Positions 1 through 5,172 of a DNA stretch of 5,172 nt are shown here, in pieces. Both the position numbers and the translations under genes were made by a program. Position 1 is the first letter of the stretch; the number at the start of each line of letters is the position of its first letter. The stretch is from an uncultured Clostridia bacterium (GTDB lineage Bacteria > Bacillota > Clostridia > TANB77 > CAG-508), in assembly GCA_934177555.1 (NCBI GenBank), contig CAKPPL010000078.1, forward strand, positions 1 through 5,172. The letters are read 5' to 3'. The notes beneath the pieces are model-generated. The model saw nothing but the letters and a program-made list of their open reading frames with translations. It had not been told where the DNA came from and did not search any database.

Positions 1-1905
1 ATAAAAAAAGCAGAAGAAACATTTAGATTAGAAAACTTTAATGATATAGAAAATTCTACATTAGTACATCATGTAAATCAAGCGTTAAGAGCACATGGAA
101 TAATGAAAAAAGATATAGACTATATAGTAAAAGATGGAGAAGTATTAATTGTAGATGAATTTACTGGACGTATAATGTATGGAAGAAGATATAACAATGG
201 ACTACATCAAGCAATAGAAGCAAAAGAAGGTGTAAGAATTGCAGACGAATCAAAAACACTTGCAACAATAACATTCCAAAATTATTTTAGAATGTATGAT
301 AAATTATCAGGAATGACAGGTACTGCAATGACAGAAGAAGCTGAATTTGAAGAAATATATAATTTAGATGTAATTTCAATTCCAACAAATAAACCTATGA
401 TAAGAATAGATCAAAATGATGCTATATATAAAAATGAAAATGCTAAGTTTAATGCTATAGTACAAAGTATTAAAGAAAGTCATGAAAAAGGTCAACCAGT
501 TTTAGTTGGTACAGTATCAATAGAGAAATCTGAAAAATTAAGTAAAATTCTTAAAAAAGAAGGAATAGAACATGAAGTATTAAATGCTAAATTCCATGAA
601 AAAGAAGCAGAAATAATAGCACAAGCTGGTAAATTTGGTGCTGTAACAATAGCAACAAATATGGCAGGACGTGGAACTGATATTATGCTTGGAGGAAATA
701 GTGAATATTTAGCAAAACAAGAAATGAAGAAAAATAAAGTTCCAGAAAATTTAATAGAAGAAGCAAATACATACTATGAAACAGATGACCAAAATATTTT
801 AAGAGCAAGAGAAGAGTTCCAAAAATTAGAAAAGAAATATGATGCCGAAATAAAAGAAGAAAAAGAAAAGGTAAAATCAGTAGGTGGATTAAAAATTATA
901 GGAACTGAAAGACATGAATCAAGAAGAATTGATAATCAGCTACGTGGTCGTAGTGGACGTCAAGGAGACCCAGGAGAATCAAAATTCTATATTGGATTAG
1001 ATGATGACTTAATGAAAATCTTTGGTGGAGATGCTATAACAAAAGTATATAATACAATGGGCATGGATGAAAATATACCAATAGAAAATAGATTAATTAG
1101 TAATGCAGTAGAATCAGCTCAGAAAAAAGTTGAAGGTAGAAACTTTAGTATAAGAAAAAATGTATTAAAATATGATGATGTAATGAATGCTCAAAGAGAA
1201 ATTATATATAAACAAAGAAGACAAGTTCTTGATGGAGAAAATATGAGTGAATATGTAAAGAAAATGATAGAATCACTTTCAGAAGATGTTGTTACAACAT
1301 ATTTTTCTTCAGAAGAAGATATTAACATAGAATCTTTAGATACAGATATAAAAAATACATTTGGAATAGAAATGAATGATTTTATAAAAGAAAATTCTAA
1401 AAATTCTGATGCAATAATAAATCATTTAAAATCAGAAGCATTAAAGAAATATGAAGAAAAAGAAAATGAAATTGGAGCAGAAGAAATAAGAGAACTTGAA
1501 AGAGTTGTTATATTAAAAGTTGTTGATCAAAAATGGATGGATCATATAGACAGTATGGAAGAATTAAAAAATGGTATTGGTCTTCGTGCATATGGACAAC
1601 AAGATCCTGTAGTAAAATATAGGATGGAAGGTATGGACATGTTTGAAGAAATGACATTAGATATAAAAAATGATGTTGTTAAAATGTTAATGCATTTACG
1701 TAAACAAGAAGATATAAAAAGAGAGGAAGCAGCAAAAATAACAGGTGCAGCTTTACAAGCAATTAATAGTTTAGATAATGGTGAACAAATTAAGTCAGAA
1801 GAAAATAAAACAGTTGTAAATGAAGGACCAAGAATTGGACGTAATGATCCATGTCCATGTGGAAGTGGGAAGAAATACAAGAACTGTTGTGGAAGAAATC
1901 AGTAA
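1..1905 (+). CDS. secA: Protein translocase ATPase SecA, 5'-truncated by the window edge
   Basis: SecA is the motor ATPase that drives unfolded preproteins through the SecYEG channel at the membrane. The frame is open from base 1, so the gene starts upstream; the ATG at 103 is internal. 634 codons are visible, and by recall of the B. subtilis protein some 270-280 N-terminal residues (Walker A and B of the first nucleotide-binding domain) are missing. In visible-codon numbering: the end of the preprotein-binding domain and return to NBD1 (MTGTA near 105-109); NBD2 with VLVGTV near 168, NMAGRGTD near 220-227 and QLRGRSGRQGDPG at 313-325 (arginine-finger motif); then the helical scaffold and wing region (VDQKWMDHID near 507). 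A zinc-binding SEC-C tail, C-x-C-x8-C-C at 618-630, ends the protein; this tail binds SecB or ribosomes in known SecAs. Codons 229-293 form a long charged insert in NBD2. The frame is intact to TAA. Confidence 0.98.
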   Translation: MKKAEETFRLENFNDIENSTLVHHVNQALRAHGIMKKDIDYIVKDGEVLIVDEFTGRIMYGRRYNNGLHQAIEAKEGVRIADESKTLATITFQNYFRMYDKLSGMTGTAMTEEAEFEEIYNLDVISIPTNKPMIRIDQNDAIYKNENAKFNAIVQSIKESHEKGQPVLVGTVSIEKSEKLSKILKKEGIEHEVLNAKFHEKEAEIIAQAGKFGAVTIATNMAGRGTDIMLGGNSEYLAKQEMKKNKVPENLIEEANTYYETDDQNILRAREEFQKLEKKYDAEIKEEKEKVKSVGGLKIIGTERHESRRIDNQLRGRSGRQGDPGESKFYIGLDDDLMKIFGGDAITKVYNTMGMDENIPIENRLISNAVESAQKKVEGRNFSIRKNVLKYDDVMNAQREIIYKQRRQVLDGENMSEYVKKMIESLSEDVVTTYFSSEEDINIESLDTDIKNTFGIEMNDFIKENSKNSDAIINHLKSEALKKYEEKENEIGAEEIRELERVVILKVVDQKWMDHIDSMEELKNGIGLRAYGQQDPVVKYRMEGMDMFEEMTLDIKNDVVKMLMHLRKQEDIKREEAAKITGAALQAINSLDNGEQIKSEENKTVVNEGPRIGRNDPCPCGSGKKYKNCCGRNQ

Positions 1906-1946
1906 TATCAATGGTTACAGAAATTAAATAAATGAACATAAATTAT

Positions 1947-1983
1947 AGAAATGTTAACATTCGTGGTAACATTTCTTTTGTTT
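1947..1983 (+). terminator. Intrinsic terminator of secA
   Basis: A 10-bp perfect stem (agaaatgtta at 1947-1956 with taacatttct at 1967-1976) closes a 10-base loop, followed by TTTGTTT. It lies 41 bases after the secA stop codon and is the natural end of that transcript. Bases 1906-1946 hold nothing else that I can support. Confidence 0.8.
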
Positions 1984-2006
1984 ACATTTAGATAGAGTCA
2001 ACATAA

Positions 2007-2612
2007 ACAAGCTACTTGATAGACTATAAAGAACGGGAAGAATTTCTAAAGTCAATTGACATTTCTACACCAGAAGGAAGGAAAAATGCTACAGATGTAA
2101 TTAATAATTATGAAGAAACTGAAGTTAATGAATTACTCTTAAATGTACCAACTCTTACTGAAGATGATCTTTTTAGTATTTTTCAAAGATTTACTGCTAA
2201 TAGAACTTGTACGATAAAAGGAGAGTACATTGCAGAACATCCTAATTTTACTTTTGGGGTACTAAACCGTATTCTAAATGAAAATAGAGGAGTGATACTT
2301 ATAAATAGTATTTTGATTGCAGCAGCTAAATCTACCGAAGATTAACAAGTTTATAATGCTTTGTATTCATTAGGAAAGAAATCGATATTGAAAGCTTGCA
2401 AGAAAAACCCACATTTCATATTTCATGAATATGAATCATTAAGTGAAGAAGTTAAATTGATTCTCTTCATGGTAAAGAGTGGGGATATTTCAGAAAATAC
2501 TGGTCTTGAAATGATAGACAAGTTCAATGTACCGTTCGCAGTTAGTAAAGTCATGCTTAAACTAAATCCTAAATGGTGTGGTATTTCGTATTTGTTTAGA
2601 GTATGTTATTGA
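2007..2612 (+). pseudogene. Interrupted reading frame of unknown family, split by an in-frame TAA
   Basis: One frame runs from just after a stop at 2004-2006 to TGA at 2610-2612 and is broken only by TAA at 2343-2345. The two halves (109 codons from a TTG at 2016, and 83 codons from a TTG at 2361) are in register, and both look like real protein: mixed charged and hydrophobic helices, with no low-complexity bias. The first half contains no ATG at all, and no Shine-Dalgarno sequence precedes 2016 or 2361, so the 5' end is probably lost as well. Codons such as CGG, CGC, ACC, CCG, CTC and TCG are used here but are rare in the flanking genes, which suggests foreign origin. I do not recognise the family. 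The alternatives are two short real genes, a sequencing error, or readthrough of TAA followed by CAA; decay of a transferred gene is the simplest reading. Confidence 0.6.
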
Positions 2613-2637
2613 CATAATATAAAATATATGTTATACT
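2609..2637 (+). promoter_or_regulatory. Strong sigma-A-type promoter for the leader and the kinase/acetyltransferase unit
   Basis: A perfect -35 box TTGACA (2609-2614) and a -10 box TATACT (2632-2637, one mismatch to TATAAT) are separated by exactly 17 bases. Transcription should start near 2643-2645. The -35 box overlaps the TGA that ends the broken frame upstream, and the attenuator hairpins follow about 60 bases downstream. Confidence 0.85.
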
Positions 2638-2652
2638 GTCAACATATTAAGA

Positions 2653-2727
2653 GTGTGTATACCTAAAAAGGGAGCTACACAGCCAGTTGCAAAAATTGGT
2701 ACACTTTATTTGAGAAAAACCTCATAA
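2653..2727 (+). other. Possible leader peptide ORF inside the attenuator
   Basis: A GTG at 2653 opens a 24-codon frame (reading roughly M-C-I-P-K-K-G ... Y-L-R-K-T-S) that stops with TAA at 2725-2727, inside the left arm of the terminator hairpin. A ribosome stalled or ending there would affect which hairpin forms. Against it: no Shine-Dalgarno sequence is visible, and the GTG lies only about 9 bases from the predicted transcript start. A second open frame across the same bases ends WYTLFEKNLIKES at TAA 2736-2738. From memory that recalls leader peptides of ribosomal-protection tetracycline-resistance genes, but it has no start codon here. The leader may therefore be a decayed copy. Confidence 0.25.
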
Positions 2728-2729
2728 AG
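2704..2729 (+). promoter_or_regulatory. Antiterminator hairpin of the attenuator
   Basis: Bases 2704-2714 (ctttatttgag) can pair with 2721-2729 (ctcataaag): six pairs, a two-base bulge, then three pairs, around a six-base A-rich loop. The right arm of this hairpin is exactly the left arm of the terminator at 2721-2755, so the two structures exclude each other. An AAAGGAG Shine-Dalgarno-like string at 2726-2732 lies in the shared segment. Pairing is seen directly; function as an antiterminator is inferred. Confidence 0.6.
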
Positions 2730-2763
2730 GAGTCTTAAAAAGATTACTTTATGAGTTTTTTTT
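2721..2763 (+). terminator. Attenuator terminator with a run of eight T
   Basis: A 15-position stem pairs 2721-2735 with 2741-2755: nine perfect pairs at the base, one G/A mismatch, one G-U pair and four more perfect pairs, closed by the five-base loop taaaa. Eight T follow at 2756-2763. It sits between a consensus promoter and the kinase gene. Full use would shut the downstream genes off, which points to conditional readthrough. It could alternatively be a plain terminator for whatever once stood upstream. Confidence 0.85.
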
Positions 2764-2767
2764 ATAT

Positions 2768-2792
2768 AATAGAAAAGTTCTACTTTTCTATT
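2768..2792 (+). other. Second leader hairpin, no T-run
   Basis: aatagaaaagt (2768-2778) pairs perfectly with acttttctatt (2782-2792) around a three-base loop, giving 11 pairs. It starts five bases after the terminator T-run and is not followed by a T-run of its own on either strand, so it is not a second terminator. It may stabilise the 5' end of readthrough mRNA, or mark the junction between the leader and the downstream genes. Confidence 0.5.
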
Positions 2793-2834
2793 GTTATATA
2801 TTAAAATTTGATAATAAAAAAGGGGGAAAAACAT

Positions 2835-3398
2835 ATGCCAAAATTTGTACAGATAATTGGACCACAAGCTGTTGGCAAGATGACAGTAGGTCAAGAATTA
2901 GCAAAAATAACAGATTATAAATTGTTATATAATCACATGACTATAGAAATGGTTAGATTAATATTTGATTATGATAAAGAAGCATTTAGAAAAATAAATA
3001 GTATAATTAGATATGAAATATTTAAAGAATTTTCCAAAAGTAATGAAAAGGGCATAATTTTTACAGGATGCTTTGATTTTGAAAATGATTTTAAAGAAGA
3101 AAAAGAAGAAACAGACAAATGGATGAGTTTATTTGATGAAACTTATACGATTGAATTAGAAACTACATTAGAAGAAAGATTACGTAGAAATAAAACTGCA
3201 AATAGATTAAAATATAAAGCATCAAAAAGAGATTTGGAATGGAGTGAAAATGATATATACAGATCTTTAAAAAAACATAGATTAAATTCTAAAAAAGGAG
3301 AAGGAGAGGAAATTTTTAAAAATTTTTATAAAATAGATAATACAAATATCTCAGCAGAAGATGTAGCAAAAATGATAAAAGAAAAATTTGATTTATAG
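2835..3398 (+). CDS. P-loop kinase-like ATPase of unknown substrate
   Basis: A 187-residue protein starting at ATG 2835, chosen because an AGGGGG Shine-Dalgarno sequence at 2821-2826 stands eight bases before it; a TTG in frame at 2808 has none. Residues 9-17 (GPQAVGKMT) form a Walker A loop in which Met stands where Ser/Thr usually follows GK, with Thr next. YNHMT at 32-36 matches the substrate-side motif that I associate with a Firmicutes group of small shikimate/adenylate-kinase-like proteins annotated only as AAA ATPase. An Arg/Lys-rich stretch near 117-140 (EERLRRNK...KASKR) resembles the mobile LID of nucleoside-type kinases. No signal peptide or membrane segment is seen, so the protein is cytoplasmic. 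It probably transfers phosphate from ATP to a small molecule; the substrate cannot be read from the sequence. It is first in an operon with the acetyltransferase and lies behind the attenuator. Confidence 0.85.
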   Translation: MPKFVQIIGPQAVGKMTVGQELAKITDYKLLYNHMTIEMVRLIFDYDKEAFRKINSIIRYEIFKEFSKSNEKGIIFTGCFDFENDFKEEKEETDKWMSLFDETYTIELETTLEERLRRNKTANRLKYKASKRDLEWSENDIYRSLKKHRLNSKKGEGEEIFKNFYKIDNTNISAEDVAKMIKEKFDL

Positions 3399-3414
3399 AA
3401 AGAAGGGTTATAAA

Positions 3415-3987
3415 ATGAAATACTTTAAAAAACTAATAGGTAATAGAATATATTTAGCACCAAAAGGAACAACAGAAGAAGAAATTGAGAAGTTTACAGA
3501 ATGGATGAACGATTTTCAAGTAACTGATTATATAGGAAGAACTAATCAGATAACAACATATAATGGAGAAAAAGAGTACTTAGAGAATATGATAAATGAT
3601 GATAATAGTAGAAATTTTAATATTATAGAAATTGGGACAGATAAATTAATTGGAACAGTTGGTTTAGAACAGTTTAAATGGATTGAAAGAAGTGCTGTTT
3701 TAGGCATATTTATAGGGGATAATGATTTTAGAAGTAAAGGATATGGAACAGAAGCAATTAAAATGATATTAGAATATGGATTCAAATATCTAAATCTTCA
3801 TAGCATAAGATTAAACTTATTATCAATTAATGAAAGAGCTCATAAATGTTATTTAAAATGTGGATTTAAAGATACAGGAGTAAGTAGAGAGCAAATATTC
3901 TTAAATGGTAAATATTATGATAAATTGCATATGGATATACTTGAAAATGAATTTGAAGGAGATTATATTAAAAACAAAAATGTATAA
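3415..3987 (+). CDS. GNAT-family N-acetyltransferase (RimJ/RimL-like)
   Basis: A 190-residue protein starting at ATG 3415; an AGAAGGG Shine-Dalgarno sequence at 3401-3407 ends seven bases before it. A TTG at 3388 in the same frame overlaps the preceding gene and lacks such a site. Acetyl-CoA binding is shown by motif A, FIGDNDFRSKGYGTEA around residues 99-114, with R-x-x-G-x-G at 106-111, and by motif B, N139...A142...Y146...GF 150-151. The N-terminal opening (GNRIYLAP...) and length fit the Acetyltransf_3/RimJ-RimL branch, whose members acetylate protein N-termini, polyamines or antibiotics. The acceptor cannot be told from the sequence. It follows the kinase gene by 16 bases and shares its transcript; the stem-loop at 4003-4043 ends the unit. 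The protein is cytoplasmic, with no membrane segments. Confidence 0.92.
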   Translation: MKYFKKLIGNRIYLAPKGTTEEEIEKFTEWMNDFQVTDYIGRTNQITTYNGEKEYLENMINDDNSRNFNIIEIGTDKLIGTVGLEQFKWIERSAVLGIFIGDNDFRSKGYGTEAIKMILEYGFKYLNLHSIRLNLLSINERAHKCYLKCGFKDTGVSREQIFLNGKYYDKLHMDILENEFEGDYIKNKNV

Positions 3988-4002
3988 GATAATATTTATA
4001 TA

Positions 4003-4043
4003 TATCTAGAAAGGTGTACTTTAAAAGTGCACTTTTTTAGATA
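4003..4043 (+). terminator. Long stem-loop terminator after the acetyltransferase gene
   Basis: Bases 4003-4020 pair with 4026-4043 over 18 positions without a mismatch, counting three G-U pairs, around the loop ttaaa. The run of six T (4033-4038) lies within the descending arm, so the inner 10-11 pairs plus the T-run act as the terminator. It lies 15 bases after the acetyltransferase stop and separates that unit from the MATE gene promoter. Confidence 0.8.
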
Positions 4044-4072
4044 AAAAATAAGAAAAAAATTCTTTTAGTTAT

Positions 4073-4101
4073 TTGACAAAAAATTCAAAAAAATATATAA
4101 T
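4073..4101 (+). promoter_or_regulatory. Perfect-consensus promoter of the MATE gene
   Basis: TTGACA at 4073-4078 and TATAAT at 4096-4101 are both exact consensus with the ideal 17-base spacer. The start of transcription is expected near 4107-4109, leaving a leader of some 48 bases with no obvious hairpin or operator. This makes the transporter a separate transcription unit and suggests strong basal expression unless a repressor acts. Confidence 0.9.
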
Positions 4102-4155
4102 AGATAGGTTGCTAAAAACGTAAAATATAAATAAAGAAAGGAAGAGAATAAAAAA

Positions 4156-5172
4156 ATGGAACAAGAAGAAAACATATTAGGAAAAGAGAAAATAGGAAAA
4201 TTAATAAGAAAATTTTCAATTCCATGTATAATTTCAATGTTAGTAAATTCATTATATAATATTGTAGACCAAATATTTATAGGTCAAGGAGTTGGATATT
4301 TAGGAAATGGTGCAACAAATGTAGTATTTCCATTAGTAATGATAGGATTAGCATTTTCATTAATGTTAGGAGATGGAGCTTCAGCATATTTGAGCTTAAA
4401 GCTTGGTGAAAAAAAGAAAAAAGAAGCTGAAACAGGTATCGGAAATGGAATAGTTTTATCAGCAATAGTATCAATATTATTTTGTATAATAACAATTATA
4501 TTTTTACCACAATTTTTAAAACTATTTGGATGTACAGAGAATTTAAAAGAATATGCAATGGCATATGGAAAAATTATAGCAATAGGTTTTCCATTTTCAA
4601 TGATAGGAACAACATTAAATTCTATGATAAGAGCAGATGGAAGCCCTAAATATTCAATGGTAAGCATGGTAAGTGGAGCTATATTAAATACAATATTAGA
4701 TCCAATATTTATATTTGTTTTACATAAAGGAGTAGAAGGAGCAGCAATAGCTACAGTAATAAGTCAAATACTTACATTTGTATTAAATATTATATATGTA
4801 AAAAGATTTAAGACAATAAAATTAAGCAAAGAAAGTTTAAAACTAAAATTTAATGTATGCAAAAAAATTGCAGCATTAGGAATAAGTAGTTTTATTACTC
4901 AAATGAGTATAGTATGTGTTATGACTGCTGAAAATAATTTATTAGGAAAATTTGGAGCAGAAAGCAAGTTTGGGGCAGAAATTCCTATAACAGTATTAGG
5001 AATTGTAATGAAAATAAGTCAAATATTAAATAGTATAATAATTGGTATAGCAGCAGGTAGTCAACCAATATTAGGTTATAATTATGGTGCACAAAAATAT
5101 GACAGAGTAAAAAAAGCATTAAAAATAGTTTTAGGTTCAAGTGTAATAATCAGTACATTTGCATTTATATTA
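4156..5172 (+). CDS. MATE-family efflux transporter (MepA-like branch), 3'-truncated by the window edge
   Basis: An inner-membrane antiporter that exports drugs or cationic compounds in exchange for Na+ or H+, by family. 339 codons are visible from ATG 4156 and the frame is open at the window end; full-length members have about 450 residues and 12 membrane helices, so about three quarters is present. Seen here: a short charged N-terminus, then hydrophobic helices with the family signatures YNIVDQIFIGQGVG (34-47), IRADGSPKYSM (158-168), NTILDPIFIF (178-187), GAAIATVISQ (195-204) and GSQPILGYNYGA (301-312). These are typical of Firmicutes MepA-type MATE proteins, but substrate specificity cannot be assigned. 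AAAGGAAG at 4137-4144 is the likely Shine-Dalgarno sequence, somewhat far (11 bases) from the ATG. It is transcribed from its own promoter, not from the acetyltransferase unit. Confidence 0.93.
   Translation, partial: MEQEENILGKEKIGKLIRKFSIPCIISMLVNSLYNIVDQIFIGQGVGYLGNGATNVVFPLVMIGLAFSLMLGDGASAYLSLKLGEKKKKEAETGIGNGIVLSAIVSILFCIITIIFLPQFLKLFGCTENLKEYAMAYGKIIAIGFPFSMIGTTLNSMIRADGSPKYSMVSMVSGAILNTILDPIFIFVLHKGVEGAAIATVISQILTFVLNIIYVKRFKTIKLSKESLKLKFNVCKKIAALGISSFITQMSIVCVMTAENNLLGKFGAESKFGAEIPITVLGIVMKISQILNSIIIGIAAGSQPILGYNYGAQKYDRVKKALKIVLGSSVIISTFAFIL

Noticed and set aside
1542..1880. Minus-strand reading frame opposite secA
   Set aside because: It lies wholly inside secA, lacks a ribosome-binding site and reads as the antisense of conserved SecA codons.
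103..1905. ATG at 103 as start of a separate protein
   Set aside because: The frame is open back to base 1, and the upstream 34 codons continue SecA (VNQALRAHG...), so this is an internal Met.
2343..2345. TAA as a reassigned or recoded codon
   Set aside because: TAA is the normal stop of secA and of the acetyltransferase in this window, and no recoding structure is evident; a nonsense mutation is simpler.
2765..2770. TATAAT as a second promoter for the kinase gene
   Set aside because: No acceptable -35 box lies 16-18 bases upstream (gattac at 2742-2747), and the site overlaps the AT-rich end of the terminator.
2706..2894. Minus-strand 62-codon frame over the leader
   Set aside because: It crosses the promoter-attenuator region and the kinase start; its sequence is explained by the hairpins and A-rich leader.
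3388..3414. TTG at 3388 as acetyltransferase start
   Set aside because: The ATG at 3415 has a well-spaced Shine-Dalgarno sequence, while TTG 3388 lies within the kinase coding region without one.
3546..3785. Minus-strand frame opposite the acetyltransferase gene
   Set aside because: Shadow of a clear GNAT gene, with no start signals.
4277..4667. Two minus-strand frames opposite the MATE gene
   Set aside because: Both are antisense to a confident transporter; their hydrophobic or proline/asparagine-rich look follows from the opposite strand.

Overview
The window comes from an AT-rich Gram-positive bacterium, most likely a member of the Clostridia. The basis for this is the heavy use of ATA (Ile), AGA (Arg), TTA (Leu) and A/T-ending codons, purine-rich Shine-Dalgarno sequences, consensus TTGACA/TATAAT promoters and a SecA of Gram-positive type. 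This is inference from composition and family resemblance; no species can be named.

Layout, all genes on the + strand. (1) 1-1905: C-terminal three quarters of secA, cut by the window start and closed by a hairpin terminator at 1947-1983. (2) 2007-2612: a broken open reading frame of unknown family. It has no ATG or Shine-Dalgarno sequence and carries one in-frame TAA; its codon use differs from its neighbours. (3) 2609-2763: a consensus promoter overlapping the end of the broken frame, then a leader with two mutually exclusive hairpins, the second a strong intrinsic terminator with eight T. This has the design of a transcription attenuator, of the kind found upstream of inducible antibiotic-resistance genes. 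(4) 2835-3987: a two-gene unit, a P-loop kinase-like protein and a GNAT N-acetyltransferase, 16 bases apart, each with its own Shine-Dalgarno sequence. It closes with a long hairpin at 4003-4043. (5) 4073-5172: a perfect-consensus promoter and the first 339 codons of a MATE-family multidrug/cation antiporter, cut by the window end.

secA is a housekeeping export gene and is probably independent of the rest. The part after it looks like an accessory segment inserted behind secA: remnants of a foreign gene, a resistance-style attenuator, two genes with possible small-molecule-modifying folds, and an efflux pump. That the attenuator controls the kinase/acetyltransferase pair follows from their order and the absence of another clear promoter. 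That the pair acts on an antibiotic is a hypothesis only. I see no RNA genes, CRISPR array, complete insertion sequence or attachment site.
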